The translations under genes were made by a program, and so were the position numbers. Of a stretch of DNA of 64,000 bases, positions 22,058 through 33,532 are shown piece by piece. The stretch is from Stenopsyche tienmushanensis (Eukaryota; Arthropoda; Insecta; Trichoptera; Stenopsychidae). A model generated the notes under the pieces. That model saw only the letters and a list, made by a program, of their open reading frames with translations, was not told where the DNA came from and did not search any database. Within the stretch, counting starts at the first letter, position 1. Each line of letters starts with the position of its first letter. The stretch spans positions 1,612,001-1,676,000 of the forward strand of contig WACJ01000501.1 in NCBI GenBank assembly GCA_008973525.1. Direction: 5' to 3'.

Positions 22058-25000
22058 CTAAAAATTATTATCCCAAGTGTCATAATTATTCCATGCGTTG
22101 TTATTGCCCCAAGCATTGCTATAAGAATTGCTCTGACTCCAAGACTGGCTCTCGTTATCGTTTTCGTTCCCATCGGCGGCACTAGAGCTACTCGCAGAAC
22201 TAGCGGCACTTGAACCTGACAGACTTCCAAAATTATGTCTACCAGTGAATTCGCTACCGGAAGAGCTGCTACTGCTACTAGAACTCGAACTAGAAGATGA
22301 ACTTCCACTACTGGCTGCGGCGCTGCTAGCACTTGCTGCACTTGCGCTCGCAGCACTAGCGCTTGCGGCGCTCGCACTGGAGGCGCTTGCGGCACTTCCA
22401 CTGTTTCCAAAACGTTTTCTACCAGTGATTCCACTACCGGAAGAGCTGCTACTGCTACTGGAACTCGAACTAGAAGATGAACTTCCACTACTGGCTGCGG
22501 AGCTACTGGCACTTGCTGCACTCGCGGCAGCAGCACTCGCGCCAGCGGCACTCGCGCTAGCGGCGCTCGCGCTTGCTGCACTCGCACCAGCGGCACCTGC
22601 GCCAGCGGCACTCGCGCTAGCGGCACTCGAGCTTGCTGCACTCGCACCAGCGGCACTCGCACCAGCGGCGCTCGCGCTAGCGGCACTTGCGCTAGCAGCG
22701 CTCGCGCTAGCGGCACTCGCGCTAGCGGCACTCGCGCTAGCGGCACTCGCGCTAGCGGCACTCGCGCTAGCGGCACTCGCGCTTGCTGCACTCGCACTAG
22801 CGGCACTCGCTCCAGCGGCACTTGCACCAGCGGCACTCGCGCCAGCGGCACTCGCGCCAGCGGCACTCGCGCCAGCGGCACTCGCGCCAGCGGCACTTGC
22901 GCTAGCGGCGCTTGCGCTAGCGGCATTCCCACTGCTTCCCGAACGCTTTCTACCCGAGCGTTCACTACCCGAAGAGCTAGCACTGCTACTGGAACTTGTA
23001 CTAGAAGATGAACTTCCATTACTGGCTGCGCTTGCGGAACTTGCCGCACTTGCCGCGCTTGCGGCGCTTGCCGTACTCGCGCTTGCTGCACTTGCGCTTG
23101 CTGCGCTTGCGGAACTTGCCGCACTTGCCGCGCTTGCGGCGCTTGCCATGCTTGCACTTTCCGCACTTGCACTTGCCGTACTCGAGCTCGCAGCACTTGC
23201 GCTACTCGAAGAGCTAGAGCTGCTACTCGAATCCGATAAGCTTTCTGAAATATTTTCACTTGAGGGTTCACTCTCAGAGTTTATACTCGTGGGCATCATC
23301 GTCATGAAAATTTCTTCTGTTTCAGGACTATTTTCAATAATAGGATCACTAACAGCATTGATTGGCATAATTTCTAAATCTTTCCCAGAACTTTCATCAT
23401 TAACTGCATCAACAGGGATTCCGGTACTTCCACCTGTTTCAGGAATACTTTCATCGATAGGCGCACTTTCAATAATAGGATCACTTACAGCATCAATAGG
23501 CATAATTTCTAATTCAGGTTTACTTTCAATTATATCATTATTGACTGTATCAATAGGGACGATGCCTATATTGTTTCCGGTACTCTCATCCGTTTCAGGA
23601 ATACTTTCAACGATAGGTGCACTTTCAGAAATTGGATCAACGAGAGCAATCCTTTTTTGAATTTCGGAATTTTCAACCGTTTCAGGAATAATTTCAACAA
23701 TGGGATCTACCGCGGACACCGAGCTAACTATCGAGACTGCAGCGCTGGCAGTATTAGCAGAATCAGGAATGACTTCGTTGGCCTTTTGATTTGAATCAGG
23801 CTTTGGAACAGTACTATAAATTTTATGAGATTCTCCGGTGGGTTCGCAGTAAGTGGTCACAATGGTAATCGAACCGTCGGGCTGGGTTATAGAATCGGTC
23901 TTCGCCGATGACGAGACTGAATCTGGGCATGATTTAACTTTTTTCTTGGGTTTTTCATTTTTGAGATCTTCGAAAGATCGACTTATTGAAATAGAAAGTG
24001 AACTAGATTCCGGTGCGAGCTTGATTTTTTTATTGAGTCTCGGTCGCCGCGTGCTCTCATAAGATGCGCTGATAGATATAGAAATAGATCGAGGGCTAGC
24101 TTTAGACGGTCTCTTTCGAAGGTTTTCGAACGATGTGCTAAAGGAGTAATAATCAGAATCCGAATAAAATAGAGGAGCGTGACATCCACAGATGCCTTCC
24201 CAGCCGTAATATCCGTGATGGCATTTCTTATGCCCGGGGATGTATTCTAGGCTATCCGAGTAATCATATGAATCGCTTTCGCTGCCTTCGTTTAGGAGAT
24301 ACAGCAACCTCAGAAATCGTGTCTTCCAGTACGATCCTCTGTCTTTGACTTTATTTCCCTTAGTTATTCTCCATGAATTATATTTATTCCAATATTCATC
24401 GCTATCGCTGTTGCTTAAACTGATACTAAATGATGCAAAAACGCCTCTTTTTTTAGATATAGGTTTCTTATGACGATTTCGGTATCTTTCTTCGTTCGAG
24501 TACGATGTCGAAAATGAATAGCTTATGCGTCTAGGGTGACGTGGGTGGTAATTTTTCCCATAGTATCTCATTTCCAGGCTACTCTTGTGAGATACTGAGG
24601 TACTATGACTGTAATTGAAGCGGCGTCCGGGACGTTTTTGATGCTTATATTTGTTTTTTCTGGCAATGTTTAACCTATGGCCGCGCTTCTTATAAGCAGG
24701 CTTGTAAAGCTTTTTTGGTTTTCCATTAGTAAATTCGTGCGATATAGATAAGCTAAGCGAGTGACTCCGAAGCTTAGGTCTAAGCAAATTTACTTTTCCT
24801 ACCTTATTTGGTTTATTCCCAATGAAATGCCCGATTTCGTGCGATATTGAGTGTGAAAAGCTATATGAATGTCTTCCGGGGTGGTGTGCCGCTCCAGCCC
24901 AATGGGGATGTTCGTGCGAGTGGGAATGACTGTGGCTGCGGTCATAGTGCACGTGGTTGTGTTCGTGTGGACCGTGGGCGATAGCCGTGGCTCCGTGCAG

Positions 25001-28000
25001 AGAAGCGACACTTCCGGCGCCACCCAAACCACAGCCGGAAGTTCCGATGACATGAGTGCCGTGATGATCATCAATTCCCGCTAGAGTATGGGAGCCTGCG
25101 TGTGTGCTGTCGCTGACGGAAAACGTCCCATGGCCGGCAGCGTTGTGGGCGTCGGCAAAACCGTGGGCGTTCTCGCCAGCCGTGTGGGAATACGAAGTTC
25201 CATCGAGATTAGCTCCCGTATTTGAAAAGCTGAGTATTCCGTTCGGTCCGGTGGACATCGACCACGACTGAGATGTTCCAGCGCCTCCGAAACTACTAGA
25301 GGAACTAGACGAGCTGCTCGAGAAACTTGAACTGCCTGTTGCTCCTGACGGGCGGAAAGCACACGGTGATGCTCGTACAATGCCCTTGAAATACATAAAA
25401 TTTCCATAAATGTAGTAATAATCGGGGCTTCGAACTGTTATTCATTTCGGTTACGTTCTTAGCATTTATATCGGTTTGGTAACGGTTTTCGTTCAGGCGA
25501 AAATATCGGTTTTACCGGTTTTGCTCCGAATGATACATTTGTGATATTTTTAAATGTTTTTATTTGTATTAAAAAAATATTTTCCAGCGTAATTTAAAAC
25601 ATTTTTTTCTCTTCTTCTATTGATATAATAAGCATTTTACATGAACATTGTTATAGAATTTCCTCTCTTTAATCCTTTGAGTAGTGAGCTACTTTAATAT
25701 CATTAAAACTTAGATGCTATAATCGTTTTTCTGCCATTTATCATCCGTAAAAATCCACTTATCTGTCAGGACCGCTGCAGCGAAGCGTTGAAACTTATAT
25801 TTAAATAAATAAACACTGTCGATAGTATACAATATTCGATGATTTCTACATGTAAACATAAACAATACACTTGAAATCGATTCATTATATCATTCACACA
25901 TCATTATTAGTCGATAAATTTGGGTTAACGATTTGTACAATCGTACGATACAAGATACTCCCTCCGTCTCTGTCTCTCTCCAAACTCAACGTGCAAGACA
26001 ATCTCTGTCTCTGTATATCTCCGAGTTCAACGCGTAAGAATGCTCTTTATGAGTCACTGGAATTCGGACACAAAATTGTGTCTCACCCCTTTAAGGGGTT
26101 AATTATTTTTGATTCTTTAGTCAACGTATTATTTCATTTCTGCTTCCCCTATGAATTTACAATTTATTTATAGATTTTTTTTCCAAAAAAGGTCTACAAC
26201 TTTAGAGTCGTCACTTAGGTGACAAATATAAATATATGAATCTTTGAAAGACTGATTTTCTTCGCTTTCACCTATAAATCCAGAATCAATTATTGCTAGC
26301 TAATAAACGTAGACATGTCAAAAAAGTAATAGTAGAATCTTTTTTGCAACGCAGAACTACGTGATTAATTAACATTCCCTCGTTAATCGCGATGTATCCT
26401 GGATCCTAGGATAATTAAAATGCATTTAACTAATATTGGCAAATTAGATAAATAACTGTTGCGTGGAGGACAACTAACACTCGGCGGAGGGTAATCAATT
26501 TGATTAGTATAAAATAGCAAAAAATATGAATTCAGAAGTTTTCAGCGCACTTTTAACTTATTTAGCTTTGCGCATTTTAATTCTTCCTAAATACACAAAA
26601 TCATCATGCATATGGTGAAATGTAATGATTTTCGCAGTCCTAGAATATTCGGAGCAGATCTAATGTAAGGACGATCGACACGACGCTAAGACAGCGAAAG
26701 GCCATCAGCCATTCCAAGTAAATTCTGAGAAATGAGTATTGACGAGCAAATATTTTTGAATCGGTTTATTTCGGCCAAAAATAACGGTTTTATCGTTTAT
26801 TAGTTCCGTTCTTGTTCGAAGCCTTGCTATCAGCCATGGTCGGTTATTTAAAAATGAGCAGTTATTACTCAAGATGACCGATATTCGATTAAAATCTCAA
26901 ATATTAATTACAAATATGAAAAAAAGGCTTCAGCCAAAGGTTTATGTTCATTTTAAGACACCTGATATTTTTGCAAAATAGCACAACATAAAGAACGGAG
27001 AGAATTTCATTGCCAGATGTAAGTAAAGCTCTTTTCGTTGAGCAAACACCTTTGGACGGTCGAGTTGCAAGTCACTTGGTCAAATGTTCAAACTATTTGT
27101 TTAAATTTGTGACAAATGATCGATTAATATGAAGAATTTGTTTAACTAAAAATGCAAACACAGGTGTCCTTTATGCAAACACAAATTATAGTTGCCGAAG
27201 AAAATGTCGATTCAAATGTCTAGCAGAAATTTTCCGTTTACTTCGAGTCTCGACTAATAACCGTGGCCGAAAGCGTCTTTATTCCGATTAAAGTACGTTT
27301 TTGGTGCTCGTAAATGTAACAATCGACGTGGATTCAATACACAATCTATCATTCAGAATTTGCGCAATTGAACGCACGCAAATCGACCCAAGCTGATCAA
27401 ATATTGCTCATTAAAAAATTGGATCCTCTTTGAAATCAATCGAAATAATACATTCGCTGTTGAAGACTACAGAGCAAAAAGATCTCAGAATAAATTCTCA
27501 ATAGCGCCAATTTGATCTGGTTAGCTTTCGTCGAATTGGGAATGATCCACGTGCCTATTTAAGTTCAAATGAAATATCCGACGATTATGACATAAGATCC
27601 ATTGAAATACGCGCTTTAATTTTTGCTCGACATGTAGAAATCGCTGTTATCTGACCGTTCACTGTCCTTACGTCGCGTCATAATAGGAAACCGTGCACAT
27701 CGGGGGTTGACGGTCAGAATTTGTCCCAAACTGAAAAACCAGATGGGACTCGAATTTAAATTGCGCCAAAATTCAAGTGCTTATTATGCCACTGCGCAAA
27801 ATTGCGAAGCCTAAAAATTCCAATTTCAACGTCGTTTAAATACACGTATAAATGCTTTTTGAATAAACATTTTTCCTAATTTTCTTAATTTACTATCTAC
27901 AATCGCATAATTTTAATGAATTCGATTACGTCTCTTGAGCAAATATTGATTTGATGTATGAATTGCAAAAAAATTATAATCAATAAATGACATCTTTGAT

Positions 28001-28751
28001 TTATGTACAATTGCTGTCTGGTTTGTTTTGTGTCGAATGATACAAAACAAGTTAATCTTATGCACGTAAATATTTGATTTTCCTGTATCAAAAACGAATA
28101 TATTTTATTGGACATTATGGACAGGAGGTGGTTTAAAATCTATCCATGTATTAATTTTTAGCATGTCTGATATTCAATCTATCTATAGGTAGTATTGTGA
28201 AACGGTCGGTTGGAAATCAATATCAATATACAAAAATAAGGAATGACCTTTTTATGTAATAGAATTATAGAATATATATCAAAATATTTGCTCCCTTTTA
28301 TATTGGTATCTTGTTTTATATTTGATGTGTTTATCCTAAATAGCGTGTTTAATAATTATTGTTGTTTTGTTCCAATTGCAGAGGTGGATTTACCTATAAA
28401 TTCGCGGGACCTCAAAAAGTTTTTGTTCCACCGCGTAATTCAAGGATGTTAAGAAATTGCTCATATAATATATATAATTGGCTAATTCTTTTAAATACGC
28501 GGTATGTAGAATACGTGGTTAAAATGACAATCTTCGATTTAAAAGCTAGGTCGTTCTCAGCTCAGATGACGCGTAATATTGAAACCAAGGGCCGAATGGT
28601 AAAATTTGGCTCAATTCGCAACCTGATATTGACTTTCTTATAATAAAAAGGATATGGTTAGGGACAATATTAGTTCTGAAAGAATAAATATACTCACAGT
28701 TAGAGCTACGAGCAGGAATAGGGCGCCGGTCTTCCAGCTCAACGCCGCCAT
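22058..28751 (-). CDS. Gene A: secreted serine-rich protein with Ala-Ser array (silk/glue-like), two exons
   Basis: Exon 1 is 28751-28698 and exon 2 is 25384-22058, joined in phase 0 with donor GTGAGT and acceptor CAAG. The product is about 1126 residues. Residues 1-18 (MAALSWKTGALFLLVALT) look like a signal peptide, followed by G-I-V-R-A-S-P-C. Next are a poly-Ser run (about 32-45) and a segment shared with gene C (D-G-T-S-Y-S, G-E-N-A-H-G-F, G-H-G-T-F-S, G-A-T-A-I-A). A His-Ser region and (Ser-X)n blocks with basic spacers come after. The conserved Y-W-K-T-R-F-L-R-L-L-Y-L-L-N is at about 368-382 and C-H-H-G-Y-Y-G-W...C-G-C at about 403. A Pro/Glu/Ile region has repeated S-D-P-I-I-E-S, and A-S-A-A-G repeats fill about 740-1065. 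The end is Asn/Trp-rich. No domain of known enzymatic function is visible. A silk or adhesive role is inferred. Confidence 0.85.
22250..23220 (-). repeat. Ala-Ser (GASAA) coding tandem array
   Basis: A 15-base unit coding for A-S-A-A-(S/G) is repeated across most of this interval. It is interrupted by two near-identical inserts of S-S-S-G-S...G-R-K/H (about 22400 and 22250) and a third related one (about 22950). Ala/Gly/Ser arrays of this kind are typical of fibroin-type structural proteins. Open antisense frames rich in Leu-Ala or Arg-Val-Pro are by-products of the repeat. Confidence 0.9.
25669..26102. mobile_element. TTAA-end MITE in the gene A intron (complete)
   Basis: The left end is TTAATCCTTTGAGTAGTGAG; the right end on the opposite strand reads TTAACCCCTTAAAGGGGTGA. 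Both ends carry the TTAA target typical of piggyBac-superfamily insertions. The interior shares AATAAATAAACACTGTCGAT, ATTATTAGTCGATAAATTTG and the CTCCGTCTCTGTCTC stretch with the copy at 59719-60274. No coding region. Related partial copies are at 1741 and 7446. Confidence 0.7.
28698..28751 (-). other. Leader (signal peptide) exon of gene A
   Basis: Eighteen codons from the ATG at 28751, ending in ACT directly before the donor GTGAGTATA. Phase 0. The context before the ATG (CACTAGG) resembles that of gene C (GTCCAGG). The same exon sits unchanged at 6891-6944. Confidence 0.88.
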
Positions 28752-28853
28752 CCTAGTGAAGAAGAACTGTCTCTCCTCCTTTGAACTTGGATGTTGGTGG
28801 CGTTCCAATATCCTTGCAGACGATTCCTTGATGCACCAAGGTTGGACAAAGAC

Positions 28854-28960
28854 TGAACTTCTCTATTACACCTTATATATATTTATAAGAAACAGCAGTG
28901 GTAATGTACACACGTATTAAAGATGTGTACAAAGATTTGATGGATGGCCCATTTTTCGCT
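28854..28960 (-). promoter_or_regulatory. Core promoter and upstream box of gene A
   Basis: Minus-strand TATAAAT starts at 28887 and the initiator TTCAGTC has its A at 28854, 33 bp downstream. The 5' UTR is then about 103 nt. The sequence just after the initiator (CCAACCTTGGTG...CAAGGA) is also conserved in gene C. An upstream box at 28923-28960 reads on the minus strand GGGCCATCCATCAAAT then TTGTACACA; it recurs at gene C (52311-52345) and A' (7124-7160). Shared control in one tissue is the natural reading, though the factor is unknown. Confidence 0.75.
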
Positions 28961-29579
28961 ATGTTTGCTTTATTTGCACATTAATATGTTAAGATACACA
29001 TTACACGTAAAATATTATGTTTTTCCATTGCGGACTAGTATTCTACCTGTGCCCTGTGGACCCTTATTTGCATGCTTTGATTATCATGACGATTTTGAAT
29101 CATCGATGACGACTAGCTGATGAGTTCTAGAACAATTCTAAAAGTAAACAGTCTGTGATTTCAAAAGAACCATTTAGACATGGACCATGGAGACATTTGC
29201 TCAATAAATATAGACAAATTGTGTGGCATAGAGAGATCATTAGCAATGAAAAAACGACGGAGGATCGATTTCAACAACTATTTTTTTTCGAAACGTTTGT
29301 GGAAATTGGGTCCTACTGATTTTCAGTCATTAGAAAAATGTATATTTGGATTATGATTATAATTATTGATAACATATTGCCATAGTTATTTTGTTTTTCG
29401 ACACTTTTGTACGAAAATATCACGAATATAAAATTCTGTGTTATATCGATATGAGGAATATCTATCAAAAGTGTGGCGTAGCGATATTTAGACGATGAAC
29501 TACTTTTTCTATCTATTTATGAGTATTCTAAAAAAACAAAAAAACATCCTAAAAATCGCAACGAACATGACTAGAAACT

Positions 29580-30000
29580 GAGGTAAGCCTGAAAACGGAG
29601 ATGGGATCAGTCCAGCGAGGGAAGATGGACCCATCGACTTATCCCGGTCATAAGTCGGAGAAGGGCTCGGGAACACGGTGAAATAACCTACCTTGCTCAC
29701 TGGGCATGGATGCTTCGGTGCGTACCTGAAGCGGATTGGCAAAGAACCATCCGTAACGTGCCACCACTGCCAAGCGGAGGTCGACGACATAGAGCACACC
29801 ATCATTGGTTGTGAGGATTGGGCACCCCAGAGAAAACATCTGAAACAAGCACTTGGGGTAGCCGAGCTCAACGTTGACAACATGACCAACAGCAAGAAGA
29901 ATTGCGACCTTTGGCGAGACTACGTAGAAGAGATTTTGAGCGCCAAAGTGGGCAGTGAAAGAGAGAGACGCAGAGCGCAACAGCTTCTCCAACACTAGAA
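29580..30000 (+). mobile_element. R1-clade LINE ORF2 C-terminus fragment
   Basis: The plus-strand frame 29693-29998 has L-T-G-H-G-C-F-G-A-Y-L, then the zinc knuckle C-H-H-C...D-D-I-E-H-T-I-I-G-C, then a basic tail E-R-E-R-R-R-A-Q. This is the standard C-terminus of an R1-clade ORF2. It belongs to a different family from the LINE at 10275. The sequence upstream is too degraded to read far. Confidence 0.8.
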
Positions 30001-30109
30001 TAGGGCCAAATATAATAAAAGGCCAGACTACCTGTCCTCCTGAAGCAATGTGGAAAACAATACCAAGGGACCAAAAAAGGACAAGGGAGGTGGTTTAGTG
30101 GGTACAATC

Positions 30110-30850
30110 ATACACTACCCGCGAAGGGTGTCTTGGCTTGTAAGAGCACATCCGTGGAATACCGTGGGTGCAAAGATTCCCCTCCCACAGGAAAAAAATG
30201 GACCTTTTTTGGGGAATCAAAGAAATTGGTAGAAATGTACTCAATGTGATCTTTGATGGGAGGGATATTTGCTTCGTACCAGGGAGCTCCAAACACTCGT
30301 CGTATAGCGATGCTCTATACTGTTTTTTAATTTGCGATTGTCGATCTGCTGGTATCCTCAGACTGGAGAGACGTAGGTCATGATGGGACGTATAAGGGAT
30401 TTGTATAAGAGCAATTTGTTGTTGTTGTTGTAGTATGCAAGGAGCATGTTGTTGTTGCTCCGCGAGCTTTTTTGATGACATTGTCAATGTGCGGAGCCCA
30501 GGTGAGTCGTGAATCGAAAATTGCTCCAAGATATTTGGTCTGTTTGACCCACGGGATGGTTCCTGATGGAAGGGTGAGAGGAATTTGAAGGGATTTTTTC
30601 TTCTTTGATAATCTCATAGCGAACAGCACCCCCGCGCTCTTTTTGGCATTTATCGTAATTCTTCACCTAGAGTTCCAGACGCTTAGTAAGTCTAATTGAG
30701 ATTGAAAGCGCCTGCAAATTAAGTTTATCTCGGTCGACTGCGACATTATGGCGTTGTCGTCCGCATAGAGAGCGATCGAGTCGGAAGGATGATCGGATTT
30801 GAGTATTTTGGAAAATAACATAGGAGCGAGAATGGATCCGTGCTACACAG
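30110..30850 (-). mobile_element. jockey-like LINE reverse transcriptase relic
   Basis: On the minus strand, pieces in several frames read D-S-I-A-L-Y-A-D-D-N-A-I-M-S-Q-S (about 30790-30750), then K-Y-L-G-A-I-F-D-S-R-L-T-W-A-P-H-I-D (about 30535-30480), then the C-terminal region. It is the same family as 9485-10260, where the matching Y-T-D-D and K-Y-L-G-V-I-F-D blocks occur. A CAA/GTT trinucleotide run lies at about 30418-30430. Confidence 0.8.
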
Positions 30851-30853
30851 CGC

Positions 30854-31063
30854 ATGCCGCGATGGACATTCTGCACTAGCGATTTAACACATTTAGACTT
30901 CTTCCTTTGGAGCAATCTTAAATTGCAGGTCCAAGCGTATAAATCGCAAACAATTAATGCCCTCATAACAAAAGCCATTCAGAAAATTCAGCCAGATTTA
31001 TGCAAAAAAGTCACCGAATATTGGACCTCCTCAATACGTGTCACTCCATACTTAATTCCATAA
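30854..31063 (+). mobile_element. mariner/Tc1-like transposase C-terminal scrap
   Basis: A short frame contains L-T-H-L-D-F-F-L-W-S-N-L-K, which resembles the catalytic D-F-F-L-W-G segment of mariner/Tc1-type transposases, followed by a helix-rich tail. Only about 70 residues survive. Confidence 0.55.
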
Positions 31064-33532
31064 AATACAAATCAAATTGAGTAGATACATTTGTTTTATT
31101 TACATTTTAAAATTGAACGTTCTTATAGAAGGACACTGTAATACGTTTGTGTGTATGTCTTAATATGTGAGGCGCAGGACCGTAATGGGTTAAAAATGGC
31201 TCATTCGCATCATTTTATTTTACGTTCCATCGACATAGACGCTCTTTATTTTGATGATGGCGTTGAGTAAAACCGCTGCGTTACACGGCCCATCTTTAAA
31301 TCGGAATATATTGTTTTTTTCCTTGATTTCCGCGCAAAGTGAATTCGCGCAAATGAGAACTGCGGGACGAAAATGCCCCATTTCGATAAAGAGAGAAGAG
31401 GAAAATAAATGGTAAGTTTGTTGTTGAGTCCCGCCGGTTCGAATTTATGATTTTCGGAAATTCTGACTTTTTATGGCCATTTGACGCAAAGTCAAATTAT
31501 TTTATATTTTTCCAAAATTACAAGTTAATCGGAAGAAAATCAAGGTTTTCTAAAAAAAATTTTTTTTGAAATGGATACGATTTTTCAAAACAATTTTAAT
31601 GAAATTTTGCGTTCTTCTTCCAGATAAGATTTGCGTGTGATTAAACGTAATCTAAAATACAACTTATTTTATAAGACAATACATGATGTAGATTTGGCCA
31701 AAAGTTGTACTTTTCATGTAATTCAGATTGGTTTTATAATTAAAAAAATAAAATAAAGATAAATATGCCTTTTTGCCTTGCCGAAGAATGTGCTGTTTGT
31801 TTCAGGTCGTCATGATTGCGTTTCGTGATGCTGCCATTAGATGATTAATGGGGCGATATACAAACATTTTGTTCAAACTCCAAAACAATCGCTCGGATCT
31901 TACAAGTGAAATTTAACAAAACAAAATACTTTTCATTGCTTGAGAACAATGATATTAATTAGTGATTAACCAAAAGTGAGTGCGGCGCTATCAGGAGTTT
32001 GACAGTTGCAATGGAGTGACGTCAATATTATGTTATTAAAATTGAATTCCACCATAGCCGAAGAGAAACGTAATGTAATTAATATTAATATGCTAATTGT
32101 GTTTGTATTTAAAATGTGACTCTCTTAACTTCTGTTTTGCCAATATTTTCCAGCAAAGAATGAGTTTAATAAACTGTTTGTTAAAACGCAGCTGAGTAAG
32201 CTCAAATATGCTAATTTTTATGGACTAAAATTTACGTCGAATGAATTTTCATGATAAATTATCTGTTTAAAATTTACAAACAAAATATTTTGGATTTTTT
32301 CAATGCAAATTAATTAAAAGAATAACAATTTATGTTGTTTTGAATGCTTTTTTTATTCAGAGATAATTTGATTTTGATAATTCAGTTACATTCAGTGTAG
32401 TTCGTAGCGATGTGGATTGGATATAGTTAAGAAGGTTGTCACCATTTTCATCCGGTATTCATTTCATTCCTGCAAATAGGAGATAAAAGTGTTTTATAAT
32501 TTTTATTTTTGTGTACAATAATTGGTTAACAGCCTTCAATAGTTTGATATAAAATGCCTATAAATTTGTATAAAAATTTTTTTTTTGAACAATCTATCTT
32601 CGATGGAAACTTAGTTTAAAATCGATAAAAGTGATTTTCCCAATTTTCAACATTTGAATTTTCCCAATTTTCATACACTTTTTTTTGCAGTTTTTTGTAA
32701 AAAAAAATTACTTAAAATCAAAATTTCAAAAATCTGATGATATGCGCTATAGCCATAACTATAATATGAAGAATATGTCATTCAAATTTCATGACAATCG
32801 GCCGGATAGTTTCCGAAATTTCATCAACAAGTCACCGGAAAACCTTGTTTTGAGATAAACGCGTTTAGAGTTTTGGTTGCAGAAAAATTGCCCAGACACA
32901 GCTGTTGAAACACTCGTTGTTATTTTATGTATTTTCTCCGAAGATCTTCATTAATCGGTTTCAAAATCTCGTGAACATCCTCAGCTAGAGCAGAAGGATG
33001 TTTGAAAGTTTCTATCTGATTGTTTTTCACCACTTTCTTGTACTTGCACCATGAGTCTGAACAATACATATGCAGCCGGGTGCTCTCAGGTAGTCACCTA
33101 ACGGTCGCCCAAAAATGTAGTTAGACACTCGTCCGATATTTATAAAATTTCGACATAACATTTTTGAAGATATGTACTTTCAAAATTTAAAATAAAATAA
33201 AAATCATTTTTTTTAAATTTGTAAAGTGAGAAGAGACCTTAAGTAATTGTCTTTACTATGAGTTGGGTTTACAGCATTTTTTATTTTTTTTGGTCGTTGT
33301 TGCTATGAGTGATTTGGTTTTTTTAATTTCCTTTTGAGCTGCAAGTATTTCCAAATATTTGTCGATTTTTTCGCTTAATTTATGAGCATGCGTGTCTTTT
33401 ACGTACTCATTTTTTTCGAAAACATCCAGGATATTTTATAACTAATTCCTGTAGAAGTATTGTTATTTCTTCAGATTCGCTGCTATTCTTGAATAGAACT
33501 TGTTCTGATTCATAGAATTTTGAAAATGGGAT
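31064..33532. other. AT-rich stretch with no recognised gene
   Basis: About 2.5 kb with long A and T runs. No conserved frame, leader exon or transposase signature was found on either strand. Some segments (for example 32590-32830) are simple A/T-biased sequence. Confidence 0.5.

Noticed and set aside
22245..23660. 471-codon plus-strand frame (Leu-Ala repeats) and 430-codon minus-strand frame (Arg-Val-Pro repeats)
   Set aside because: Both are off-frame readings of the Ala-Ser array in gene A, whose true frame is fixed by the leader, splice phase and homology to gene C.
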